Origin: Sipunculus nudus
Taxonomy: Eukaryota; Annelida; Sipuncula; Golfingiida; Sipunculidae
DNA: 64,000 nucleotides
NCBI GenBank assembly: GCA_026874595.1
Contig: CM049308.1
Span: 92,259,624-92,323,623 of the forward strand
Direction of reading: 5' to 3'
In this document: positions 36,021 through 49,503 of the stretch, piece after piece
Layout: each line of letters starts with the position of its first letter
Position numbering within the stretch: the stretch's first letter is position 1
Made by a program: the position numbers and the translations under genes
The notes under the pieces: generated by a model
What the model was told of the DNA's origin: nothing
What the model saw: the letters and a program-made list of their open reading frames with translations, nothing else
The model's database searches: none

Positions 36021-38622
36021 TACCTGAATCTGTCCAACTCTATTAGACTTGTATATTCGAGATAAAGGCGTATTTATGCGTATTTTTGTATCTAATGCCT
36101 AAGCGAATTTCTATTTCAAGATTACAATCGCTATCAAGTCCTAAATTCTCATACAGATTCATTTTCCATTTGGCCGTGACCGATTTAAGTCACCTATATG
36201 AGCCAGTGTATTTTATAAAACATACGGTATTGTGCGACCCGTTTGCTGTATAATTTACGATAATTATATCTCATTCATTCTTTGTAAAACAAACGAAGGA
36301 AAATACATTTTTGAACAGTAAAAATAGCCTTTTGTATCCAGTTTTTATTGTAAAATTGAAATTGTTAATTGTAAAATTTAAAGAATAAAAATGTTATATG
36401 ACTTCTCTATGAATACAGAAAATGTTGTATAAGGAAACACATAAGTGTAAAAAATGACGGTTTGATTGCCTTAAATTTTTTTTACCCATAAACCTATAGA
36501 GGCAGAGTAGGCCTAGTTTGTAAAGTATTATTGTTGTTTTGTGTTTTGATGTTCATTAGGCCTATTGATTACCCTCTTGGACATATTGTTCTCTGGGCGA
36601 TAAAAATAATTTTGTATGTTTGGGTTGTTCAGTTGTATAGGTGAAAGGGATATGACGAATTTTATTTTCTAGGAACTGTATCACAAAGAGGTAGAATCAA
36701 AATCATTTGTACGAATTACATAGGATGACACATCCCGTCAGATTACCCCCAGGCGAACTACCCCCAGAAAAAATAAACTCAAATATCAAAGCCACCGCAA
36801 AATAACCATGCAAGCCTATATAGGGAAGATGCCCCTTCCTTATTCCACATTTCTATATATTACATGCAAAGACTTGGTTTTCTTTTTTAGGAGGAGCATG
36901 TGCTATAAATATACTTAAACACAACAACAGAAATATAAACATACAATACACGATTATTTCAGAGTCGAGCTTTCTGTTCATATGTTTAGTATAAGATCTT
37001 TCACAGGAATATTTTCAAAATTTTATTCATATTTATATATATATGTTACTCCAGAAATTTATACGAGCACACTACGTTGATTTTTCCTTTCACGGTTTTT
37101 CTACGGTTTTCTATGATGCATATGCGTATGGCTACATAACTATATGATCATATATGTATTGCTACGTAAATATATGATCATATATGTATGTCTACTAACT
37201 ATATGTTCATATAGGTATGGCGAGGTAAATATATGATCATGCACATTTACATATACAGTCCTACGATGAACGTAAATCAAAAATATTTTATTCCCTGTGA
37301 TCTTTGACAGACCTCACGGCCCGGGAGTCACAGTTGTCTTCCCTAAGTAAAGGTTAATATGCTATAATATATGTTATTGGAAGATATATAAGAAAAATAA
37401 TTGACAAAAGGCCATGCTCAGTAATTCCTGATGTAAACATTTAAATACTTCTCCTGCTACTACTGCTACTACTACTACTTATAATAACAACGACAGTTAT
37501 GACAGAGTATCATCTACAATTTTCGTATAATATACTGTTTGCTATATTTTTCATTTTATCAATTGAGGGAAAATATATGTGCTTTCTGTTATGTTTATAC
37601 ATATTTCAGAAGTTTTTAATTAATTATCATGTTAAATACAAGGACACATGATTTAAACTGTACACAGGAAATATTTTTAATAACAACTAAATGAATATAT
37701 ACTTATTGTGGGACTGACTCAAAGAAACATGTATCATATCCAGGTTCTCTTTAGGACTTATATATGCAAATAACCTGGTAAAAAATCATTATGGACCTTG
37801 CATTATGTTCCATTTTTGGTGAAAATAACAATATATCAACGTCATAACGACAGGCAAATACAGAATATTAATCGATAATTATTATAGCCTTGTTTATCAC
37901 TTTTTCTTAATCTGTGTGGAAATATTTTGGGTACCAGAAAGTCATCTAGCAGACCAGTAAATATCGTTGGACGGACCTTTGATCATATTCTGTCTTTTGA
38001 GCCCACCTTTACATTTCTAACCATGCAACTTGAGTTATGAACCAACGGTAGCGGTTAACATGGCCTTTCACTCTTCAGTAATCCTAGCCTAGCCCATATT
38101 GACGCCTAAATTTGTAACTGGATAGTTTGACGGAAGGATATCATCATTTAGGTATATTTGCGGGTCACAGTACCTGTTCTAGGATAATTTATTTTTATCT
38201 TGAATGATGCAACTCAAGTAATAAAGGTGTAGACTTGACCTGGTTATAGACACTCTTGTTGTGTGGAATCAAAGTATATATAATCTACAGGGATTTCACT
38301 ATGAAAATAAAAATGTTTTTGTCAGTGGTATATCATATCGCGGGGCACCAGTCATACATAATACGTCCGATACTTCTGTTACATCATGTAGAGAATTTCT
38401 TAAAATTTTCCTCGGTATATACCGCTTTGTAAAGGTTATTTACTTCCTTCTGCGTTTTTCAGTGTCAGAATGGTGGCGGTTAAATGCAGATAAAAATACT
38501 TATTCACTATTACACCTCATTGTTGCCATGGCAACAAACAGAAGTTGATGTGAATATAAAATGATGCTTTAACATTGGAATATTCTCCCTTAACAGTAAT
38601 TTTAAATTAAAAGAATTTAATT

Positions 38623-38670
<48 letters not shown>

Positions 38671-41602
38671 CATAAGTTATAATTTTACTTTGGAAGATTG
38701 TTTGGAAATATACAGTGAGTCAATGACTGTATTTGGTTTATTTATAATATTATACTTTGAATTTGTATCCTTAGTTTTCTCTCCTCATTTCTTCTCCAAC
38801 GATATTCTCATGAACACAAAAAATGGAAATACCCTACACCGGCTCTTTTAAATTGTTTAGACAAGTCTCATAAATCAAGGAAGGATATCGATTCTACCCC
38901 AGGACACTCCGTAGTCAGTGTGGGACGAACCTTCAAAGCGGTATGTCTAGAGTTTACTGTCTCCAGGTTCGCGGCCTGATGGCAAGATAAATAGCAAACC
39001 GAGGAGAAAGCCTATTAATAAAGGAAAAAGGGTGTATTGACTCGTGTGTCTGCCGTAAGACCTGTTGTCCCTGAAAGACCCAGGCCTTGTTATGAATTTC
39101 ACTGCGAGTAGCGACTATTACTTTTTATTTCCTCAGCGTGTGTCATTATGTGTGATAATGGAAAGAGTGTGAATTGACACGTGTTAAAGTAAACGCAGTC
39201 TTGACTTCAACAAATCTTTTTTTTGAATCAGCAATGGGCTCTGGGTAAAGCAAATAAATTCCACAGGATCTTCCCGAGAGGAGGGTTATCCCCCAAAGAC
39301 CCTGTTTAATTCCCACTGTACTGAGTCTCGTTCCCGAAAAAGTATAGTGGAGGATGGGACAATAATCACCCAGTTTCCTATATGCTCATTGACCAAAACA
39401 TACAAGACAGCAGATGTTTAACTTGTGCAACAGTTGTAATTTTTGTATTTTATGTTGTTTTGTCTATTTGCCAGGTCAAATGGACGTTTGTTAAGCTAAC
39501 ACTTTTGCATTCTTGAGAATTCTAGATATTCATCACAATTTTTGTATTTAACCCGAAATGATTATATTTTGTTTATCATCCTCTACAAAAAAAAAAAACA
39601 TTTTCCAAAGTAGCCAGCAATGCTATAGACTGAGTGTAGCGTATGAATTATACTCAGTAGATTGTGCTATTTATGCTCCTTCGTCCAAATTGTCGTAGAA
39701 GCGACTCGTTTAGCTACGTTTGTGATTACAAGGCACAATAAGGTTTCCTACATAAGCCCCTTATGTGATTGCTTTGTAATTACGATGAATAAGCATCATT
39801 TACACCCTGCGTCGGTTAATATTTGGAAAATGCGCGGCATTCGCTCGGGGGCCACCAAAACGTGCACTTCATGAGACAAAATATGTCATTTCCTGAATGT
39901 GGCGTCGGTTCTGGTAGTTGGATCGATTAAGTAACCTGGTTATAAAGATGCGATCACATAGTAAATGGACATAATATATCAACCTTAATGAATGTGATGT
40001 AAAGCACCTCGGGATAGCTCCTGCTTTGGGACAATAATCACATATTTCGCTTCAATGCGGATACCGTATGGCCAAAAGCACATAAATCCCAAATAACTAT
40101 GGTTTAATTCTGTTTCCACAGAGCGGTGAGCTCCAGAAATCCAGGAACTTGCCTAAACTTGCCAAAATGGTATTTTATTTATCGGGATGATTTTTAGTCA
40201 GATCCTTCCACTTCTTATTTGTCTTCTTGTCTTATCTTCTTCCGACCACGTAAATTTCACATGATTATGACTAAGTATTCCCGAAATTACCGATCTATGG
40301 CCGGAAGGTACATGCATCGATTTTTTTAAAGATTTGAGATTAATAGTCTGATACGTGTCTGTGTGTGTCTTGGCGTCCTCGCAACTGGTGACAGGTCGTC
40401 CCACTGTTACATAACAAGAGTCGCACAAATGCTGTGAAGGTCCTTCGGTATTTACACGAACTTCGGCCATGTTCACTATTCAACGCAACTCTATCTCTCG
40501 CTTCAATGTTTCACCTTTTCCATGTTGCGTATTCGTTGCCCCTATTCACAAGATTGTCTGGAACTTAATATCTTATTAATAAGGAGCAGGGATTTTAATT
40601 AAATTATAAAGAAAGAGGTAACTCCTGAAAAAGACCTGGTGATTAACTAGTTAAGAATTAATAATGTTTCTCCTCAGCGGGCTCTACTTCCCTCAAAATG
40701 ACTGATGTTAGCAGCACCTGTTAGGTTTCGATTCCGTTTTCATAAGCTGACATTTTATGCTGTGTATATGTTTAAATCAGAGGCAACAAGTTCCGTCGAA
40801 ACTAAATATACGATGAAAGTCACCTTGCCGGAAACGCTGGTAGATCGGGCCGTGATGTTCTCGTTAGTGCAGACCGGGGACAAAGATCAAGGCTTTAGAT
40901 GCGGGATATTGAAGATAGATTTAATCTTATCACACTGTTGTCTCGGCCCAAGACGTGTGATTCCGATCCGCTCTGCTCCTCTCCGTCAACAACGTCTTGG
41001 GAACGACTCTTAGGAAAACGCCTCGTTAGGTTCCAAATAGGAGACCCCTTTGGAATCGTATAATTGATATTTCAAGCGGTGTCAACATAAAATAATTACC
41101 TTTTTGTTGTCTTTGGATGTTTTTTAAACATCTGTAAAGTATTGGCACCAAAATAATGCTCAGTAGCTCTACTTATCCATAATTTTGCCAAGAGCTGATG
41201 TGTTTACATAGAGAACATGCCGCCATGATTACATTAAATGACCCACAGTCCTTTGCAACGGGATTTAGACTGGGAACCCGCTCTTATCGCTGTTTGATCT
41301 GGAAAAAGCGGGCGATAATAGATCTCGGTGGCGGGTACCAGTTGATCAACGTCCGCTCATTACAAATTCCTGTATATTGTTATGTTTAAATCACGGCGGG
41401 CTTATAAGGATCGTTAGGGATAATATTTCATTAATATATTAAGGTAAGAACGTGGTAAAGTTGCCAGGAAGACCCATTAAACACCAAAGACACTAACGGA
41501 TGCATTTTGGTGTGTATATTTAGTAGTTTTAAGAGTTTTTTTGGTGCCTTCTACCAGTGTCTACCATTTCACCATTACAAGACCTAATTGTACAGGCCAT
41601 TC
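36021..41602. other. No gene seen; tandem and TA repeats
   Basis: A 30-bp tandem built on ATATGATCATATATGTAT with CTACGTAA spans about 37125-37235 (four units). (TA)n occupies 38635-38667. Frames at 38261, 40198 (minus) and 40705 resemble no family I know. Confidence 0.45.
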
Positions 41603-41631
41603 CCACAACTGTGATCGTATCACAGTTGTGG
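41603..41631. repeat. Perfect 13-bp hairpin
   Basis: CCACAACTGTGAT, loop CGT, ATCACAGTTGTGG. Stem perfect. Function unknown. Confidence 0.9.
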
Positions 41632-41783
41632 ATCCGCAACAAATCACACTGATGCTTCATCCTTTAATCAGATAAGATGATGCTTGTTACACGTAATTAT
41701 AACCACAATGGTCAGACACATCGGTGTTCTAGCAAGGCATTCGGTGATATCATCCAGTATATCACAATAAAACCACCTGTCTG

Positions 41784-43253
41784 CAGGTCAAACAAACGTA
41801 TTCCAAATCTCATTATATTTATCTTATAACATAATTGCCTATGAAAAAAATATTCATATAGATTTTATATAAAATGAGCCCAGTTCCTGGAGGAAAAACA
41901 TTTTTATGCCCCCGCCACAAAGTGGCCGGGGCATATAGTTTTACCCATGTCCGTCCTTCCGTCCTTCCGTCATTCCGAAATCAAACAGTTGTACGGACTT
42001 TTTTTCACAATGCCTCCAGATATTGGCCTGATTTTTGGTGTGTGACCAGTTCCAGATCGAGTTCGCGTTTCGTCCCGGTTGACCTACTTTTGACCGTTTT
42101 ACGGCTCTTGAACATAGAAAATTTCATGAAAAATAGAAATTTTCATGACAAACACACATGTACGGACTTTTTTTCGCAATGCCTGCAGATATTGGCCTGA
42201 TTTTTTGTGTGTGGGCAGAAATTGACCAGTTACAGATCGAGTTCGCGTTTCGTCCCGGTTGACCTACTTTTGACCGTTTTACGGCTCTTGAACATAGAAA
42301 ATTTCATGAAAAATATAAATGTTCATGACAAATACAAATGTACGTACTTTTTTTCGCAATGCCTGCAGATATTGCCCTGATTTTTGGTGTGTGGGCAGAT
42401 AATGACCAGTTACGGATGGAGATCGCGTTTTGTCCCGGTTGACCTACTTTTGACCGTTTATGGCTCCTAAATTTAGAAAATTTCATGAAAAATAGAAATT
42501 TTCATGACAAATACACATGTACAGACTTTTTTTCGCAATGCCTGCAGATATTGGCCTGATTTTTGGTGTGTGGGCAGATAATGACTAGTTACAGATTGAG
42601 TTCGCGTTATCCCAGTTGACCTATTTTTGACCATATGACAGAGATCCTTAACATAGAAAATTTCATGAAAGACAGAAATTTTTATGAAAAATGCACATGT
42701 ATGGACTTTTTTTCACAATGCCTGCAGATACTGGCCTGATTTTTGGTGTGTCGCTTGATAATGACCCGTTACAGATCAAGTTTGCATTTTGCCCTTGTTG
42801 ACCTACTTTTGACCATACGACACCTCCAGAACTTAAAAAAAATTTACAAAATTTAACAAATGTTTCTAATTTGCCCCAGACGGGGGCATTCGTGTCGTTC
42901 CGACACATCTAGTTTCTATATATTTTTCCACTAAAAACATGAGGTTGTGTGATTTGTTCAAAAGCTATGGGCACATCTATGAGCACTGTCAAATCGGCAG
43001 TGACGTCACACACTGGGAAATCCCCTATGACTAAAAATTCTAGATCTCAGTAAAAGCACAGTATTTCCGCCTCTGTCAGTCCCAAATTTTTAGCAGAGAA
43101 TTAAAACAACATGTATTACTAGATCTGAGTTGTTGATAAAATTCAGTCCATGATGTCACATGGACAGCCAATCAAATCAGGGCAAAGTCTGGGATCTGGG
43201 TGAAATCCTCCCATCACACAACAAACGCACGTGGAATAGGTTTACTTAACCTT
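41784..43253. repeat. Tandem duplication copy 1, split by a HINE-like insertion
   Basis: The unit begins at CAGGTCAAACAAACGTATTC (41784), is interrupted at the T run 41901-41905, resumes at 42913 and ends with TTTACTTAACCT at 43253. Without the insertion it is about 464 bp, the same as copy 2 (43254-43714). It holds a perfect TGACGTCA (CRE word) at 43001. Confidence 0.9.
41906..42912 (+). mobile_element. Helentron/HINE-like non-autonomous element with 180-bp internal repeats
   Basis: The 5' end forms a hairpin: TATGCCCCCGCCAC, AAA, GTGGCCGGGGCATA (one mismatch). The 3' end has CGGGGGCAT (inverse of the 5' ATGCCCCCG, a subterminal inverted repeat), then the hairpin GTGTCG-TTC-CGACAC, then AT and CTAG at 42909-42912. 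Hairpin plus CTAG is the usual 3' end of Helitron-type elements, and a central tandem array is usual for HINEs. Five internal units start at about 41992, 42161, 42341, 42520 and 42700. The second copy of the surrounding duplication lacks the element. No Rep/helicase is encoded. Confidence 0.8.
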
Positions 43254-43714
43254 CAGGTCAAACAAACGTATTCCAAATCCCATTATATTATCATATAACA
43301 CAATTGCCTATGAAAAAAATATTAATATAGACTTTACATAAAATGAGCCCAATTCCTGGAGGAAAAACATTTTTTCTATCTATTTTTCCACTAAAACATG
43401 AGGTTGTGTGATTTATTCAAAAACTATGGGCACATCTATGAGCACTGTGAAATGGGCAGTGACGTCACACACTGGGAAATCCCCTATGACTAAAAATTCT
43501 AGATCTCAGTAAAAGCACAGTATTTCCGCCTCTGTCAGTCCCAAATTTTCAGCAGAGAATAAAAACAACATGCATTACTAGATCTGAGTTGTTGATAAAA
43601 TTCAGTCCATGATGTCACATGTGTATCAGCCAATCAAATCAGGGCAAAGTCTGGGATCTGGGTGAAATCCTCCCACAACAAACGCACGTGGAATAGGTTT
43701 ACTTAACCTGCAGG
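43254..43714. repeat. Tandem duplication copy 2 (element-free site)
   Basis: It matches copy 1 closely throughout. The site that holds the insertion in copy 1 reads here as an unbroken run of six T (43370-43375) between AAACA and CTATC. A perfect TGACGTCA recurs at 43460. Confidence 0.9.
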
Positions 43715-46700
43715 TGACAGCTTGTAAAGTTTCTGACCTGATGTTTTGTTCACTTTGCAATTTATCTCGAGATATAAGTTTGTTAAGAAATTGCGATTAA
43801 AAAACGGGGACTGTAATATTTAAGTGAATTGGAAACAAAAGGAAACAAAAAGAATATATATATACATAGAGGGAAATATAGTACATATAAAGTACAGTTG
43901 TCTATTCCAAATGGATTGTCGTGCAAAAAAACAGCAAATAACAATTGCTATCAAACACGCATATGCAAAATGACAAATAGAAAAGGCAGCGAGTATATTA
44001 GGGAAATGAGAGGGAGAATAACAAAGCGGATGACCACGTAAAACCGATAGGAAACCGAAACTGAAACGAAATGAACCAGCAGTAATAAGAGGGGAAGCAC
44101 ATGGAATCCAATGCAAAAAGAAAATGTGAATTTAAAAGAAAACCTGGTGTGAAATCAGTCATATGAAATGAAAGAAATAAGAGAAAAATACTGTAATCAT
44201 TATAGAGAAAGCTCCACAGTCCACACCGTGTCACACCGGTAAAGATATGAACGTTCAGATTCTTTGTAAATCAAACAAACTGGCTGAACTCTTGCATACA
44301 TACAATCTAAAAAAAAATAATAAGATATGTGGTAACAAAACTCTTTATATTAAAGGAAGAAGTTACTTACATTCTCTGGAGATGCACACAACATATACCA
44401 ACGATGAACAATGATGATAAACACATAAATAAACAATGAGTCCATGAATGACGGTATACCAAAAGTTCCTGTTCCCTCTGTTTCTGGTCACATGACCATC
44501 GCGCACACATAACACCGGGATGTAACACTGTTTATCTCACTTAGTGGTTCGCAGTGTGTACAGTACATTCAGTCCCACAGATTCACGGAGCTTTTTTAAT
44601 CCACAATCTCTCGCTGGAGTTTTCACGTTTCAGTTCACGCGCCGCGAACAGACTAATTTGCTGGGCGTTGAATCACAGTCTTTCATAGCTGATGTCTCCT
44701 GGAATCATCCTGATGTAGGTATCAGAATAATATCCTGTACCTCTTCAGTTAAACGTTTAAATAAAGTCCTCTGTCTGTTCTTGGAAGTGCCGACAACTGA
44801 TTATAAATCGCCAGATTTACCAGTCCGTCGGCTAATGTTTGATACTCGCTCCGAAGTCCATTTACAGAGAAATCACTTGTGGCCTTCCCCAGATATCGAC
44901 TATCTACGCTTGTAGACATCACATCACAGCTTTATCCACTGTGACACATGCAGACCTGTCCCCCGGTCTGCTGAAGATATCACCAGGCTATACAACTTCG
45001 GTACACTGGACGGGCATATGTGTCGAATATCGTGCGCCTCACGACTTCTAAATGTTTGCTGACGTGACAACTCCCACTCGTCTTCGGGGCAATCACCACA
45101 CCCAATTACGCCGACCAACAATTACTTCATGAATGCCAATAAGGATACGCCTCCAGAGATAAAAATCTTTGGAACTTACATTTGGCAGGTGTTATACCCT
45201 TGAAATCTACAACAAACACTCGTTACTATAGAGACCGCCAAACAAAGACGGCTCGAACGGAATTAAAACTGTACTGAGATTAACATCAAATGGGACACGT
45301 GTGTTCATTAAACAACGATCTCAAGCTAATGTCGAAACATGTTTTTTCCATATAAATGTACAATAAATTATCAAAACAATCATCTGATTATACTCCCTAC
45401 CAGAAAACACAAAATAATACCTAAGTCACTGTTCCCTGGTGACACAAAGTTGATAGAGAAATGTACAGAAGAAATAGGAAAAATAAACTAAGACTTCTTG
45501 TTATTGCCATACGACAGTCACTGATCTCCACCTATCCTCCCGACCATCTAATCCTCTACTCCCGATTCTCCCACTGACCTTTTATATTCCTCCTAATACC
45601 ATGGGAGGAACTTAAGTTCTGTAAGACAGACATGAAATATGGTCGTTCCTTCTTGAGTTTTCACAGATGAGCAGAAAAAATACCAAACATGCCTACATTA
45701 TAAAGGACATATGTCTGTAAAACATATCCTATCAACTGGTTTATCTAGAAACGTATCCTAACTGAAAAGTGCATTCACCTTATGAATTAAAAAATAATAC
45801 CACATAAATGGTTGAAACCAACTTTTATAATAGCATTTTCTTCCATTTTTCAACACCCCTTATGTATATAAAAAAAAATTGACATTGAAAATATGAAACA
45901 AATTCCAGTTTCTGGTCCGTGTTATTTTGAAAAATAGGTCAAGGTCACTCGAGGTGAAAGTAATTGGCCTATGGTAGGGTACATCTCGGCAAAAATATCA
46001 ATGCAAACGGACGAAAAAGCGACAGAAATATAAAAAGAAGAAGGATGATGATAAAAACAAATATTTCCACCAATGAATAAGTGGAGATAATTAGTGAACC
46101 AAGAAAAATAGTTAATGGTATGCTTAAGTGTCCTTCATAACTCCTAAAAGTCATCGTCACCAGGTCTATCTTGTTCAAACCTGATTAAACACATTTATTA
46201 GCTTAATTTACCATGTGGGGAAGTGATTTCGAATCTTTGTAACGTTCCTGCTGCTGGATGTTCAGTGCTTTTTTTGTGGGGATCACATACATTTTATGTT
46301 ATGATATCCCCCCAGACTTGCCGTATGTTTCTTTTCGGAATACATGCACCTAATTCAGGAGATAATAATTTAACGAAGGTGAAGCCCACAAAGCGTAGCT
46401 GACAAGCTGCCAGGGTCCCAGTAACAGGTGAGGAGACCCAGTGTCAGAGAATCTGGTGGATCACTGGAACAGCCGCTGAATAATCATATAATGTTAATGT
46501 TATTGTCTCCGCCAGGATGGTATGTGTTCATCCTAGTATCGGCCCTCAGACATTACCACCAGATAACGGGCTGCCAGAGTGCCTTTACCTCTAAGTCTGG
46601 GGAATGCATTATAAGGTCCCATGAGGATGCAAATATTTTCGTCATTTTTGACAACGCCTCATGGCTTTCAGATACACTGTCTATTAACATTAACCATATT

Positions 46701-47904
46701 AACCAGACTAATCGTTAGCATTTTTAATGTTTAAACAACACCAAACATGAGCGAGAAAAGTTCCGTTTAACTCAGCATATTGGTAAACCCCTCCGCATGG
46801 TTATTGAATTTCTGACAGCACGAATACAGGCATGGCTCGCACGGGTTATTAGATGCAGCCAACTTGTAGTCGATACAGGAAATAACTCGTTACCATAGAG
46901 ACGGGGTTTCAGTTTGGGTTGTGTGTTCACATGTATTATCTTGTGTTAATTCGTCAATCGTAGCATAATGATAAGATTATGGGCTGTTTACCACAATATG
47001 AATGCAACATAATGGAAGACCACTGCGATGCATTCCTCGATATTGCTTGTATTACGACTCAAGTAGGCTTACCAACCCAATTATCATTTCCAATTGAGTT
47101 GGGTTGTCACGGCTAGCAATCATCCCCATGTGTGTGCTTGTTTGCGTGTTTGTTCACAACATAAATCACGCAATGATGAACGGAATCTCATGAAATTTTT
47201 AAGGACGTTTCGGGAGTAGGCCAGTGGAGTATCGGCTAGATTTGGGTGTACATCCGGGTAATGATCCGGATTCAGGATGGTCATCAAGGAATGTTCACAA
47301 ATGTACAGTTATTAATGGACGAATGAAGCTTGGAATATGGGCCGAATAAGAGAATGCAAACACCGTTTGGAGCTTCCCAAAATAGGGACCCACTACATGG
47401 CGGAAGCTTGCGTTCATTAGAATACAGATTTCTTATAATTGTAAAAAATGAATAAGAGCCTTTTACTCTACTTCATAAGCAAAATCGAATGCAATTAAAC
47501 ACATTTTTTTCTATGTAATAAAGTGATTCATTATGACTGTAAAAGATTGAAAATATAATTTCTTTCTTAATATTTACTATTTTTATTTAAAAATTTATCT
47601 TTAAAAACTTGTTAGGATGTTTTGAAACGTCGGCATCAAGGTAATACGTCATTTTTATATTGTACCCTTCACTCCCAGGGGAAATCTTCAGATTGCATAG
47701 CTTGTGATGACGGGAATCATTGGCATTGATCCAACATAACAACAATATACATTTATGTTTGACGGCTTTAATGTTGTGTTTTTGGGTAACTTGGACTGTC
47801 CGCCATATTATTGAATTACTGTTGATAGGCAGAAGCTCAGTATACATTCTTTTGGCCTGACGGTATTTTATTATTCCTGAAATAACACCGGGTGTATTCA
47901 TACA
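43715..47904. other. No gene seen
   Basis: Includes a somewhat GC-richer stretch at 44480-45130 with a 123-codon frame (44544-44915) matching no family I know, and a repeat-like segment at about 47115-47300 (CATGAAATTTTTAAGGACGT, ATCCGGGTAATGATCCGG). Confidence 0.4.
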
Positions 47905-48005
47905 AGCGTTACCAGTTGTCCAGTGGTTTGCGTCTTTCACTTCTGGGCCTATATACTGAGAGGTGTGGGTTCGAATCTGACAGCGACATGTGTCGGCCAT
48001 TGCCG
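47905..48005 (+). repeat. tRNA-derived SINE, head region
   Basis: A-box-like TTGTCCAGTGG (47916-47926) and a near-perfect B box GGTTCGAATCT (47968-47978) lie about 42 bases apart, as in tRNA-type pol III promoters, followed by GCGACATGTGTCGGCCATTG. The rest does not fold as a tRNA. The 137-codon minus-strand frame overlapping it is an artefact. Confidence 0.7.
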
Positions 48006-49450
48006 ATTCCTATTTAATGATGATGAATACTAGATAGCTTTGTTATCTATTTCGTACTTGCTCCAGTTTGATTGGTCTTGTGATTGGCTACGTCACTTGG
48101 GACTGCCAATGAGAGGTTGTGTGGTAATCAGGTTGGAGGAACCAGGTTGACGCCTGCAGTGCATTTTATTTAATATCTCAAGGAGAATTTGAGCCTGGCT
48201 CATTCCGGTAGGAGCTTGCTCTAAATGTATGTACAGTTGAGGTAGATAAGTAGATAAGTTATATTAAAATACGGAAGTGGTGTTTTCCAACAGAACTATA
48301 ATAGAAAAAAAAATTAAAAAGGCAAATCTTGCTCCTCGACAGATGGACAAAGGTTTGTATACCACATCAATATTACAGAAAAGATACGGTGTCACCAGGT
48401 CAGTCAAATGAAAGATGCATCCGGTCGTAAACCGATTGAATTATAAAACCACAAGACAAGGACACGCGAGAAATGACAGCTAAAACCCAAGACAGGACCG
48501 TTACATGGGAGGACCGTGACAGATGATTCCATTAACAGAGTCCAGGACGTCTGGTCAGTCCAACTTATTACCTGTTCATGGCTGCTGGTTTGTCTTTCTA
48601 AAAGCTTTGGATCAATATTCGCGGGATTATTGTCATTTCTAGGTGTCCTGCATGGCGGCTGACACCGGTAAACATGGCCCAATCACGTGCAACGTCATGG
48701 TAAACTATGGACATGGAGATGATGAAAAACAATTACCGATTTTTGCTACTTTACTCGGTGAAGAGAACCAGTTACTTGACATTCATCTGAAATTATTTGT
48801 CCACAGCATCATCAAGAATTTACGAGTAATATTTAATTGATGGTCGTGGAGCCTCTTGGAAACCAATGAGCAGGAACCTAAAATGAACCTATTCATACAC
48901 CAGTAATGTTAAATATACATTAGGTGTTATGTTTTCTCCATAAATATTATTGTATCTGCCAGTATTTCATACTAAAACTTACTGTTTGCTGACTCCTGTT
49001 CACCTGGAAATAAGCTGGCACCGGGCGCGATCAGCGGAACAAAACATATATACAGCACACGCGACTTGGCCGCGCAGCTTCACAAATCAAGAATGTTTAA
49101 GCTTCCAATCGGTGCTTCTTCTGTTTCTACTTTCATGATTCTTCTTGTTTAGGAGTATTCACAACATTCATATCTACGCCATTGGCGCATGGATAGGCCT
49201 CAGTGCATTGTGGTGGAAATGATTCCTCTACCCACAAACCTTTAACAGCGGACCGGATCCGTACTCTAGACTGATACCCAGCGCTTGTACGATTTTGCGC
49301 AAAGTGGAAAGTTGCAGTGAAAGGGGGCTAGGTGAGACAGAAAGAAATATAGAAAGGCTATTGAGCCGTTACTGCATATATAGGTTGCAGCTTTACCCCC
49401 CGTCCTTCCTGGATAACCGCCGAACATAGGTTCAGAAGATTTCTTATCAG

Positions 49451-49503
<53 letters not shown>

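Noticed and set aside
40198-41013. Frames of 92 (minus) and 102 (plus) codons as possible exons
   Set aside because: Neither shows a domain or good splice sites at plausible boundaries.
44544-44915. 123-codon plus-strand frame
   Set aside because: No homology I recognise, no acceptor or donor at its ends, ordinary composition. Left as chance, though the region is somewhat GC-richer than its surroundings.
47587-48000. 137-codon minus-strand frame
   Set aside because: Its start lies in the SINE head and it has no recognisable domain; antisense frame across a repeat.
47905-48005. A functional tRNA gene
   Set aside because: The A and B boxes are present but the sequence does not close into acceptor and anticodon stems; better read as a SINE head.
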